Assembly (NCBI RefSeq): GCF_964355755.1
Contig: NC_092673.1
Location: 32,187,648-32,251,647 of the forward strand
Direction of reading: 5' to 3'
From: Antedon mediterranea
Taxonomy: Eukaryota > Echinodermata > Crinoidea > Comatulida > Antedonidae
Length of the DNA: 64,000 nt
The notes under the pieces were generated by a model, which had not been told where the DNA came from, made no database searches, and saw only the letters and a list, made by a program, of their open reading frames with translations. This document shows positions 1 through 10,381 of the stretch, in pieces; within the stretch, counting starts at the first letter, position 1; every line of letters starts with the position of its first letter. A program made the translations under genes and the position numbers.

Positions 1-2005
1 TGATATGTTCATCTTGCACTTGAATATGTTTCTCAGTTAACAGTTCCTCATCTGAGTTACTATCCGCATTAAGTATGACTTGTACTTCTTCTACATGATT
101 ATAATTTATATTAGGTACAGTTTGTTTCGATACGTCAGTATTTTCCTCTTGTACCTTGTAATTTTCTTCTAGTAATAGTTCCTTATCTGAATTACTATCT
201 GCATCCGCAAGTACGTTTAGATCTATTTGTTCCACAGAATGATAATTTACATTAGCTACAGCTTCAACTGCATCAAAATGGTTACCCCCAGTGTACAAAA
301 TATAAATTCCTCTTTCAGTTGTTACTTTATTACAAAATCCAGGTTTTCTAGCCGAGAATATTTGCCAATATTTCCCCTGATCATTATATGTATAGATATC
401 AAAGTCCAGCATATTTGCCATTGCACTAATTTCTATGTCACAAGCCCACGTTCCAGAATTCATTACTCTCTGTTTAAAAACGTATTCCCGGACACTTCCG
501 TATCCTTCTTGTAACGTACTCTTAAATGTGTCATTAGTTTGAAGTAAATGATTCACGATTGCTTGCCTCAACACTAAATGATTTATTTGGGTTCCACTAA
601 TTAAATATGCTACACATCTGTAAAAGCAATTACCATCACCCATTATTTTTGTTATGTGTGTAGGTTTCCCAATATACATGTTTTTTGTTTCATTTTCTAT
701 TAAGTTAGGACTGCAAGAAACAACACTGTTTTCTATTTTAAATTGTTCACATAATTTTATTTTGTCTTTTAAATGAACTGGTAAAAATCTAAAATATTTA
801 TCATTTCTTTCACTTAATCTATCAACGGAAACAATTTCGATATCATTTTCAAATTTATGTGTTTTTTTTCCATTATTTAAAACCTCATCACAAATTTCTT
901 TTTCAATTTCTGGTTTAACCCCTAACGTTTCATTGTTAGACAGATAATTTAAATCTGCAACACAACATTCATTAACATCAATAATATTGTCACTATCAAT
1001 CATAATACAAGCACTATATTGCGTATTTAATGTACTGCTATAATCACATGAAGAGGGTTGCACTCCTTGATTTTGATTTGTTAAATTGTCTTGTTTGTTA
1101 CAAAAAGAATTTGTTTCATGGGCAATGGATGCTATTTTAATATTTAATCCTGTTATTTCAAACTGAGTAGTATGCAACTGACAACCCATAGATTTTGCTA
1201 ACTGTATACAATGTTTTTCAATACCTCGCAATGAAGAAATGTACAATAGCACACTACGTCCATTTGGTATTAAGTATCCATCATAGTTTCTGGAATGCGA
1301 ATCAAATACAAAATAACCACTACTGTTTTTGATGATAGCAAATGTACATCCATGAAAATTCATAAAACATGCTCCACTATTGCACAACGCTTTTTGCAAA
1401 GCTTGACCTAAATTCACACACAATGAAAACTCTTCATGATTACCTTCTAGAATGCCGTATGTTGACTCACTATAATTTAATCGAAATGTGTCATCTAAAA
1501 CGTTCAGTTCCTTTGGTAATTCAGTTACTAATAGAAGTTCTTCATTCATTGTTGAATCTTTTTGAATATAATAATATAACTCATTCCCAATTGTCAAAAT
1601 CTCATCAAGATTACAAGGCTTGAGTTCAAATACATTCTTTTTTTGCAAATAAAGCATTGAAATAAGAGCATTTGCAACACATTGTTTACCAGCAGAATTA
1701 CCAAACCGAAAATCACCTTGATTAAAATTTCCCTGTGCAATATGTGTTATTATGGTACAAGAATCATCATTTAAATCAGTGGTACATATTACCTTGCCTG
1801 TGTTTTCATCTTTGTTTACCTTGATTCTTTCGTTTATGGCTATATTATTACTTACTCTATCACTTGTAATGGATGTCTTACTAAATTTTTCATTTTCTGC
1901 TGCTACTTTCTTTTCTTCAATTTCGTCACATTTGTTATTCTCAATTTTTCCAACACATCCTTTTTTATTTTTCATAAATCGCCCAGTCTTTTTTGATCTT
2001 TTCAT
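1..2005 (-). CDS. Large protein with tegument-type (C76-like) and OTU cysteine-protease domains, 3' end outside window
   Basis: An uninterrupted minus-strand frame runs from ATG at 2005 to the window edge (668 codons, no stop). An in-frame TAA lies about 30 nt upstream of the ATG, which fixes the start. The N-terminus is Lys-rich. Around residues 96-120, GDFRFGNSAGKQCVANAL carries a candidate catalytic Cys109, and FDSHSRN supplies a candidate His237. This layout resembles the ubiquitin-specific protease domain at the start of large tegument proteins (peptidase C76). A second module has GDGNCFYRC (Cys460) and GGNHFDAV (His576), the signature of OTU deubiquitinases. After it come two imperfect acidic repeats containing DSNSD(K/E)ELL. 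Such protease pairs occur in large animal mobile elements (some Helitron-like ones), so a mobile-element origin is inferred. No transposase or helicase is visible inside the window. Being intact, it may be recently active or under selection. Confidence 0.75.
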   Translation of the reverse strand, partial: MKRSKKTGRFMKNKKGCVGKIENNKCDEIEEKKVAAENEKFSKTSITSDRVSNNIAINERIKVNKDENTGKVICTTDLNDDSCTIITHIAQGNFNQGDFRFGNSAGKQCVANALISMLYLQKKNVFELKPCNLDEILTIGNELYYYIQKDSTMNEELLLVTELPKELNVLDDTFRLNYSESTYGILEGNHEEFSLCVNLGQALQKALCNSGACFMNFHGCTFAIIKNSSGYFVFDSHSRNYDGYLIPNGRSVLLYISSLRGIEKHCIQLAKSMGCQLHTTQFEITGLNIKIASIAHETNSFCNKQDNLTNQNQGVQPSSCDYSSTLNTQYSACIMIDSDNIIDVNECCVADLNYLSNNETLGVKPEIEKEICDEVLNNGKKTHKFENDIEIVSVDRLSERNDKYFRFLPVHLKDKIKLCEQFKIENSVVSCSPNLIENETKNMYIGKPTHITKIMGDGNCFYRCVAYLISGTQINHLVLRQAIVNHLLQTNDTFKSTLQEGYGSVREYVFKQRVMNSGTWACDIEISAMANMLDFDIYTYNDQGKYWQIFSARKPGFCNKVTTERGIYILYTGGNHFDAVEAVANVNYHSVEQIDLNVLADADSNSDKELLLEENYKVQEENTDVSKQTVPNINYNHVEEVQVILNADSNSDEELLTEKHIQVQDEHI

Positions 2006-2310
2006 TTTAATTTTAACAAAATCAACAAAAGTTATTTATTATTTTTTCTAAGCACTACAAATTTCCAAGCTCTTTAAACTAAATTATTGTTTATGATTCA
2101 AAATTGTTTTACTATTTTCTGTAATAATGTAATTAAAATGATTTTATTTTAACAATGATATCTATTTCACTTTGAAATTGTAATTTATTTTAGTAAATTT
2201 CTTGGATTTATATGTTTTATATGTACAGTATCTTATCTTAATAAATGTGTACAATCTTTATGTACCGATATAAATATAAATATAAAATATATATATTGAT
2301 AAATGTTAAT
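2006..2310. other. AT-rich gap upstream of the protease ORF
   Basis: Strongly AT-rich sequence 5' of the minus-strand ORF. No coding frame or splice structure is visible. It would hold that gene's promoter or leader, but no specific motif stands out. Confidence 0.4.
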
Positions 2311-2487
2311 CTGCTATCTATCACAACTCTTCTTGACTCACCACCTAGCTTAAAAATGCTAGAGGCTATTGTCCTGAGATGCCAATAGACAGACTTTATC
2401 TGCTATCTATCACAACTCTTCTTGACTCACCACCTAGCTTAAAAATGCTAGAGGCTATTGTCTTGAGATGCCAATAGACAGACTTTA
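2311..2487. repeat. Two-copy tandem repeat, 89-bp unit
   Basis: Two adjacent copies start with ctgctatctatcacaact at 2311 and 2400 and differ at only one internal position that I can see (gtcctgag versus gtcttgag). The near-identity indicates a recent tandem duplication. No coding role is apparent; an ORF crossing it on the minus strand has no recognisable product. Confidence 0.9.
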
Positions 2488-3824
2488 ATGAAATTGAGAT
2501 CCAACTGAAAAATCCTAGGATCTGAAAAAAAATAAAAAAACATTTTACACTATACAGAAATACAGAAGAAACACCAAATAAACTCATACATATTTTACAT
2601 TTCAGCTTTCTAAGTTCAACAGTCAACATTATAATGATTTTTAAATAATCAGATTTACAAACAAAATAACTGTTGCCTGAGTACCTCAAGAATGCACAAC
2701 TGCAGACTAACTGCTGTTTTTTCCAAGTCCGTAGTGAACAAACAATAGTGTTACAGAGCACACCAGTGGTTACCACTTCCTTCCTTTACAATAGTACCGT
2801 AACTTGTATGTCCTTCAATAAGCTACTTTCAAGTACAGAACTAAATGAAAGTTATAAAATACTGGATAGAGAAAATAAACATAAAAACATATTATTCAAT
2901 GTTATCATTAGATTACATAGAAATGAATAACATTTACTGTACAGGTATGTCAAACAACTTTGAAAAACACACACTACATAAAAATATAATACTAAGTAAT
3001 AGTATAACAATTAGTTTCAAGGGTTCTGATCAGTATAAACAAAATTAATTAATTAATTAAGCATTGGGTGATTGCCATGGTAATTGACAGTCAATAAAAT
3101 TAGAAAGTAGCAGTACTAGTAGTAGCCTAGGCCTACATTTTGGTCATGGTGTATGAACGATCACTTTGGTCACCGTTTACAGACGCCCAGGGCCGCCAGT
3201 AGGCTAAACTACATTCATATTTTTTGTGGTACAATACAAAAAACGAATAAAATCATTAAAAGACAATACAAATCTACATCTATTAATAATAATAATAATT
3301 AAAAAATAACAACAATAATAATATAGACTAGCCTAGGCCTACTAACTTACAAGCCAACAAGCTGCATTTTCTATTCTACTATACCATGGTGGAGGTATGA
3401 AATATTGTCTCCATTACGAAACGACTACTAGCCTACTGGATAGTACTAGCCTAGGCATAGGCTAGTAATATGACTATTAGGCCTGGCCTACTACTAGGCC
3501 TAGTAACTAGCTAGCCTATGCCTAGCTAGCTAGGCCTGGTACACAGGCGCGGCCTATATAGCCCTAGGCCTAGTCTAGGCCTAGCTAGGGCTAGCCTAGG
3601 CTAGGCCTAGAGCCTAGAAGCCTAGGCCTAGGGCCTAGTTCAAAATTACATCACTAAAATATCAAAAAGGTTATTCAAACCTGTATATTCTGCAAAATTT
3701 AATATACACCACTTTCTAAGATGTATCAATTCAAATCCAGTTGATAGAAATACAATTAATTTTGTGAGCGCACAAATATAGGCTGTTACTAATAGTAATA
3801 CTAGTAGTACTGTAGTATAATATA
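2488..3824. other. Noncoding stretch with a TAGGCC palindrome cluster
   Basis: No gene recognised. It contains short (TAA)n tracts near 3280-3320. Between about 3416 and 3640 lies a dense cluster of overlapping ctaggcctag-type palindromes (StuI-like AGGCCT cores). Comparable clusters occur near the WDR47/STX6 promoters (32760-33120 and 33815-34110). Confidence 0.5.
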
Positions 3825-3832
3825 GGTACGTA

Positions 3833-5430
3833 CAGCGTTGCCAGCAATAAAATTTAAATTATGCCGTATCCTGTCTCAAATAATGCCAGATTGGAAAAAA
3901 TAATGCCAGATCCCCAAAATGTGGCCCTAAACAGCGCCACCAACGGTTGTAAGTCTAATAAACGTTTGAAAACCCCAACTGACACAAAATAGGGCCTAAA
4001 ATTGTATCCCTATGTCGTTCAAAATTTATATTTTTAGTTTTGTGAGTAATAACTAATAATTCTAAAAATATCTGGGGTGCGAAAATGGTAATTGCAAATG
4101 ACACCAACACGAAAACACGCCCCCCCACAAAAAAAAAACCTGTTACACATATGGAAATTTCGAGCTGAGATATGAGAGCTGCTCGATCTTTGCACTTAAT
4201 TTAAAATATGAAAGGATCTTAGCCCACCATAATTAGAAAATGGCAATTATATATTAAAGTGTCTCCCGGACCTCAGCCCCACCATGGTTGATAAGAAAAT
4301 TTGGAAAATGCTGATGGCCGGAAGTGCTACTTAATTTAAAATATGAAATAAAAATATATTTATTAGTGTCTCCAGAAAATTAGCCCACCATAGTTCGAAA
4401 ATGGCTATTATAATTGAAAATAGGAAATCAAAATATATATTAAGTGTCTCCAGGACCTCAGCCCCACCATAGTTGGGGCTGAGGTACGAAAAGTTGGAAA
4501 AATAGGAGCTGCTCGATGGCCGGAAATGGCACTTATTTCAAATATGAAATAAAAATATATTTATTAGTACCTCCAGGATCTAGCCCACCATAGTTCGAAA
4601 ATGGCAATTATAATTTAAAATAGGAAATAAAAATATATAAGTGTCTTTAGGACCTCAGCCCCACCAAAATTGGAAAAAATAGAGATGCTCGATGGGCGAA
4701 AATGGCATTTAATTTGAATTAAAAATTACCTCGCCCACCATGGTCACTACTGGGGCTGAGAGGTGAAGAACATTTGGGAAAATAGGGTTGCTACGACGAT
4801 GCAAATGGAACATAATTTGAAATATGGAAAACAAATTCTTTAGAAGAAATTCTTTTTAAAATTAGAGCTTCTAAGTTAGTTACCAGGAATTTCCATTTTA
4901 AGGGTTGTGGGGTAGGGGTGCGGCCGCTTTATAATTATGAACTGAAAAAAACAAAACCCCTTTCATAATGTTTTCGTTCAATTGTCTCTACACTCGTCGG
5001 GATCCAATAACCTGCATGAACTCTGAAATAGAGCAACATAATTGGCCAATAGCTAGCCTCTTCGGATTTGTTGTAGGCCTACTGCCTATAATATCGCACA
5101 AACGGTAGTTTTCGAGCAGCCTTCCTATCCGAAGAGTCGATTAAGTCCCAAACGAAAGGATGGAAGAACTATTGTACGGAAAAACCCCAACAGATCTGTT
5201 TTGTACGATATGATATTGTATAAGGTGATAATATGTATTAAATTGCAAGATTTATAAACAAAATATTTTATTTTTGTTCTGTGGTATATTATTTTTTTGG
5301 TTGTTCAAAAAACACAAAATTATGCCAGATTATGCTAAAAACGGCTAAATAATGCCGCGGCATTATGCCAGATGCCGTGGGCCTCCAAATAATGCCAAAA
5401 AGCATAATAATGCCAGAAATGGCAACTATG
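3833..5430. mobile_element. Non-autonomous hAT-like DNA transposon with 8-bp target duplication
   Basis: The element begins cagcgttgccag (3833-3844) and ends atggcaactatg (5419-5430). The end is an imperfect 12-bp inverted repeat of the start (9 of 12 match). It is flanked on both sides by the identical 8-mer ggtacgta (3825-3832 and 5431-5438). An 8-bp duplication with CA-starting inverted ends is the hAT superfamily hallmark. Both subterminal zones carry repeats of the aataatgccaga motif, as expected for transposase-binding subterminal repeats. The 1.6-kb interior lacks a transposase and includes degenerate direct repeats at 4137-4800 (gaaaatggc, gcccaccat and gtgtctccaggacct blocks). Superfamily assignment is inference from ends and duplication length. 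Confidence 0.75.
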
Positions 5431-5453
5431 GGTACGTACCGAACGTATAACAA

Positions 5454-5624
5454 CTATATTATTACAAGATGGATAATTATTTTCAAACATAAAGAGGGCG
5501 ACATACAGTATCTTTTTTTGTTCATACGATCGCGACCCTCTTTCCGTTCCCAGACGAGGTACGATTTTTTCTGAAATCCTCGGAAAACGCTAGGTTGTTT
5601 TTTACGCTTGGGTGGCATGGTCAT
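5454..5624 (-). CDS. Possible 5' exon of an unidentified minus-strand gene
   Basis: A minus-strand frame starts at ATG 5624 (or 5618) with MTMPPKRKKQPSVFRGFQ, a basic nuclear-protein-like N-terminus, and stays open for 57 codons. Just upstream the DNA carries a GCCATCTTG motif (YY1-type, 5639-5647), common near invertebrate start sites. The local sequence is less AT-rich than its surroundings. A plausible donor (GATC followed by GTATGA) lies inside the frame. No homologue is recognised and no downstream exon was identified, so this is only a candidate. It could equally be a fragment of a transposase gene. Confidence 0.25.
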   Translation of the reverse strand: MTMPPKRKKQPSVFRGFQKKSYLVWERKEGRDRMNKKRYCMSPSLCLKIIIHLVII

Positions 5625-7270
5625 GACTGTCTCTGCAAGATGGCTTCGATTCGTAGCACGAAAATCGTCTATTGTTACTGCATCTTTGATTGTGATATCA
5701 GCTAGCTATTGTATTTGCGTTAGCAAGATCATATCATGTGTTATAAATAATTAAAGATTCTGAGAAAATCAATCAATCAATATATCTTGTAAAAATCAAT
5801 TATCTTTATTTAAATCAATGCATATAACCTATAATTCGTCATAGTGACGAATTAAATCTAGTTTATTTATTCTTTCCTTAGCACTATTTTGTCCGTGCAT
5901 TATCTTGGCATCAGTTTAATCTAGCTAAGTCAAGTTTTCAGAGTATATTCCTCATGGCCAGGAATCGATGTGGTTATATTTTCACGATGCGTAATCAAAA
6001 ATTACGCGGTCTACGCGTGATTTTACGAAATCACGTTTGTAATCATCTTCACAAGCATGAATCACAATTAAACAAAATTTGGTACTCATAAATTTCAGGT
6101 CATATTTCATCATATATGGCAATAAAATTACGTGTGTAGCGCATATAACGCTTGCGTACGCGCGCTTAAAATGTTCAAAATTGTCAAAATTTATTTTCGA
6201 TGAAATTAGAGTACGTTTCAGGCAATTTTAAGCGTTTAAAAAATTGCCATGAGTGCGCAGATTTTTGCACGCGCACTGCGCGTTAAACGTTAATGCGCAC
6301 TCTTTTTGCCCGATTTCTGTTTTACAATCTTTCTTTAATAATATCATCATATTTGATTCAGGTTTCAACTCGAAATTGCGTTATACGAGCACGTCAAAAG
6401 TGAATGGCTACGCACGTATAAGTTAACAAAATGGTGAAAATATGCTAAATTTTAAAATTAATATATATCGTCAGAATGCAGGGGAACACCTATTTTTTAT
6501 TTCATTTTCTTGAAGTGTATGTATCATATGCATGATTTATTATCAAATAAAGAGAACAAAAGTTGATTAAGTCATCATTAATTGCATATTACATTTAAAA
6601 AAAATAATTTCGACAATCAAACAAATTATGACATTTTCTTAGGCCAAAATAACAAACTTAACATTAACTTTCTTCCTTCAAAAATTCATATATTAAAGTT
6701 AAAATTATGTAGTTTGACAGTGCATCATTTGTATACATTTTAAAGATGTCATCATAGTAAAAAATTATAATTCATTTCGGTATGTAATAATCTATTTGCA
6801 TCAAAGTGGTTACTGCATAGTAAATACACGGAGGAATTTTTCTACAACTTTTAGTCAGTTGTGTACGGCTCGGTGGTCTGTGCTCGTGTCTATGGCATTC
6901 AAGGTACCGAGATCGAGTTTCACCTTGGGAAACGAAATAAGATTTTTTTTTTATTATCCGTATTGTTTGTTCAAATTTATTTCTTAGTGTATAGATTATA
7001 TTATAATTTATAATGAAATCTAGATAAAAATTAACTTATGTCTTTATTATTATGTAACAACAAATGTGGTTTATGACATTATACGCATATGGATCTTTGA
7101 TCGGATTGTGATACCGGCTATGGTGTTCGCGTTAGCAAGGTCCTATCATATATTATAAATAATTAAAGATTCTGAGAAAATCAATCAATCAATATATCTT
7201 TTAAAAATCAATTATCTTTATTTAAATCAATGCATATAACCTATAATTCAGTGACGAATTAAATCTAGTT
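5625..7270. repeat. Noncoding region bracketed by a 165-bp direct repeat
   Basis: A block of about 160 bp (gcgttagcaag... to gacgaattaaatctagtt) occurs at about 5716-5862 and again at about 7129-7268 in the same orientation, with high identity including the run attaaagattctgagaaaa. The interval between contains no recognised gene. The layout could be solo ends of one element or a segmental duplication; no terminal TG...CA was established, so LTRs are not claimed. Confidence 0.6.
6855..6960 (+). mobile_element. tRNA-like SINE head (candidate)
   Basis: The stretch beginning acggctcggtggtctgtgct resembles a Pol III A box. About 40 bp later gatcgagtttcacc resembles a B box, followed by a T/A-rich tail. 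The spacing and order fit a tRNA-derived SINE head. No target duplication was identified. Confidence 0.3.
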
Positions 7271-7274
7271 ATTA

Positions 7275-8085
7275 TTATTTCTCAATATTTGCATATAATG
7301 CAACTAAAATGTATGTACAGACTTTGTTTTGGCCTCTGTAGAAGCCATTGCTTCTAGTTTAATTAATATTGGGCAAAATATTTGGTTTTCTGTGGCAACC
7401 TATTGCATATGAGGAGGTTGCATGGTAACATGCCTTTTTTTTTGTGTGAAAAGGAAAGAAGACAGGATTTAAGAAGTTAGTTGGAGATTATAAGAGATAA
7501 ATAGAGAGAGATTTTAGAAAGTTTTTGTATAAATTACTGAACCATAAGCCAGGGAAAGTTTACAGAATTCGGTAAGCTCAATTCTCTTATCGAATATAGT
7601 CATTTTGTTGTGTTATTTGAGATGTTATTTATGGCTGGTACTTTCGGTAGGCTAGGCCTAGATAACTTTGTTTTAACTTTCAGGGACCATCTCATAAGTG
7701 AGATACCTGTTGCTTCTATGAAAGCATAACAGTTTATATGCTTGTTTTTTGGTTAAATTGTTGTTTGAATAGCTAATATTTATGCTCATATTATAATAGT
7801 AATAGTAATACTGGACAACAATTATGCATTATTATAGAAGACTGTATTAATTGCAGTTGTTGCTGATGGATCAATGTTAATATTATCATTCTGTCAATTG
7901 TTTAAATAGGTCATGTTAAACCAGTTTAAATTAGAACCAAGAACATTATAATTAATAGTTAACCATACTATTATGTCATTTTTTATGTTTATAGTTAATC
8001 AACTCTATCACGGTATTGGTAAATAAAGACTTAAAGGAAGCATATAACCGTGTGATATTTCGATTCTCGACTCATATATTTCTCT
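7275..8085. other. Gap: satellite fragment followed by unannotated AT-rich DNA
   Basis: The segment at about 7275-7345 matches, in reverse orientation, one end of the satellite at 8.1-10.1 kb (ctcaatatttgcatataatg block). The rest (7346-8085) shows no gene and no recognisable repeat. It may be an insertion that separated this fragment from the main array. Confidence 0.4.
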
Positions 8086-10085
8086 GGACCCTCGACAGTA
8101 ATAGCCTCAAATGACTCGGATACAGGTTTTTTTATAGCCAGTATAAGTCAAGCACCTCGAAAGTATGCAAATTAGTAGTACAAGCTATATGAAATATGCA
8201 AATTACAGTGAATTGCCTTATGTATCTCGAAAACGCTAATGACCGAGAGAGAGAGATATGGCAACTTTCTTGTACTACTGATTTGCATACTTTCAAGCGA
8301 AGTAACAGAGGTGTGATTTTGAGAATTACTAAACAGTTCTATGCTGGCTATAGAAAACCTGTATCTGGGTCATTATTGAAAAAAAAATTTATCGAAAGTA
8401 TGACATTTGACCCTCGAACCTATTTCTCAATATTTGCATATAATGCAACTAAAATGTATGTACATACTTTGTTTTGGCCTCAAATGACTTGGATACAGGT
8501 TTTATATAGCCAGTATAGGATCGTTTAGTAATTCCAAAAGTCAAGCAACTCGAAAGTATGCAAATTATTAGTACAAGTTATATGAAATATGCAAATTACA
8601 GCCTTATGTATCTCGAAAAACGCTAATGACCGATTAGATATGGCAACTTTCACCTCTTGTACTACTAATTTTCATATTTTCTAGGGAAGTAACAAAGGTG
8701 TGATTTTGAGAATTACTACAGTTCTATGCTGGCTATAGAAAACCTGTATCTGAGTCATTTGAGGCCAAAACAGTCTGTACAGATATTTTAGTTGAATTAT
8801 ATGAAAATATTGAGAAATAGGGTCAAGGGTCAAATGTCATAATTCAATCAAGACAATTTTTGCATAAAATGTTTCATTACAGCGAATATAAATATGTACA
8901 TTCTGAATCAACTCTGAATTCAAATCAACTCTCTAGCATTAATGGTTTTCGAGATATGGGAAGACTGTAATTTCACCCCTAATTTGCATATTTCATGTAA
9001 CTTGTACTAATAATTTGCATACTTTCAAGGTATGTGAAAAAGATGTGATTTTGGGAATTACAAAGAGGTCCTATGCTGACAATAGGAAAACTGTATCCGA
9101 GTCATTTGAGTCCAAAAAAATTATCTACAGACATTTTAGTCGCATTATGTATGCAAACATTGATAAATAGGGTCAAGGGTCAATTGTTGTATTTCCAGTC
9201 ATTTTTTCGTAAAATGTTTCATTAGAGCAAATATAAATATGTACATTCTGAACAAGTTTTTGAAAAAATCAACTCTCTACCTTAGCGGTTTTCGATACAT
9301 ATAGGACTCCGAACCTGTAATTTCACCCCTAATTTGCATATTTCATGTAACTTGTACTAATAATTTGCATACTTTGAAGGTGAGTGATACAGGTGTGATT
9401 TTGAGATTTACTAAACATTCCTATGTTGGCTATTAGAAACCTGTATCCGAGTCATTTGACGGCAATACAAAGTCTCTACAGACATTTTAGTTTTCATTAT
9501 ATATGCAATATTGAGAAATGGGGTCGAGGGTCAAATGTTATAGTTCCGGGCATTTTTTTGTAAAATGTCTCATTACAGCAAATATAAATATATACATTTT
9601 AAATATTTTAGTGAAAAAATCAACACTTTAGCATTAGCGGTTTTCGAGATATGGCAACGGTGTAATTTCACTCCCTAATTTGCATATTTAATATTACTTG
9701 TACTACTAATTTGCATACTTTCGAGGTGCGTGACGAAGTTGTGATTTTAGGAATTATAATACAGTTCTATGGTTGGTATTGAAAAACAATATCCAAGTCA
9801 TTGAGTCCAAAATAAAGTCTCTACAGACATTTTAATCACATATTTATGTAAATATTGAGAAATGGGGTCAAGGGTCAAAATTTGGTACTTCCGGACATTT
9901 TTATGTAAAATGTCTCATTAGCGCAAATATAAATATATATATTCTGAACCAGACTGTGCAAAAATGAACTCTCTACGATTAGTAGTTTTTAAGATATGGT
10001 AACCCTGTAATTTCACCCTAATTTGCATATTTAAGCTAATTTGCATACCTTCGGGATGAGTGTCAGAGGTGTGATGCTCAAAAAA
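8086..10085. repeat. Degenerate satellite array of about 345-bp units with palindromic left part
   Basis: The landmark aatttgcatactttc recurs at about 9014, 9365, 9711 and 10035, a period of roughly 330-350 bp. Between landmarks each unit repeats, in order, a cctgtatccgagtcattt block, a tctacagacattttag block, a gggtcaagggtcaaa block, an aaaatgtttcatta block and a tttcacccctaatttgcat block. To the left the same units occur in inverted pairs, giving two imperfect palindromes centred near 8240 and 8625. Short ORFs here are chance. The core resembles the GACCTTTGACC repeats at 56.4-58.2 and 63.4-64.0 kb. Confidence 0.85.
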
Positions 10086-10164
10086 TAATTACCTTATCAT
10101 ATGTAACCATTTAAAAAAAAAAAATCTCTGTTTGCAATTTGTTTCACTCAAAATGCTAGATTGA

Positions 10165-10353
10165 CTAGCCTACTACGGTACCAAAGATAATACTTTCGGT
10201 TTTGCCAACATGTAAAGATAATTTGTTTTCAGTTAACCAGTCCTGGCACTTAGCTAGGACAGTACTTAATTTATGAGCGATTTTGGTGGCATCGTGATGA
10301 GAATACAGAATCGTAGAATAATCAGCATAAAGATTTTTCAGCGCATTGTGCAT
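10165..10353 (-). pseudogene. LINE reverse transcriptase fragment, distal part of a split minus-strand LINE
   Basis: The minus frame reads NLYADYSTILYSHHDATK and then LSLHVGKTESIIFGT, the catalytic YADD region (second Asp changed to Tyr) and the following motif of a non-LTR reverse transcriptase. It is the continuation of the LINE at 12301-13745. The two pieces are separated by the plus-strand LINE at 10354-12300. The copy stops at 10165 and lacks the rest of the RT and its 3' end, so it is dead. Confidence 0.8.
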
Positions 10354-10381
10354 GATGGTTTGTCATCACATGTTGCTAATG

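Noticed and set aside
5716-7268. LTR retrotransposon bounded by the 165-bp direct repeats
   Set aside because: No TG...CA ends, primer-binding site or gag/pol sequence between the repeats was seen.
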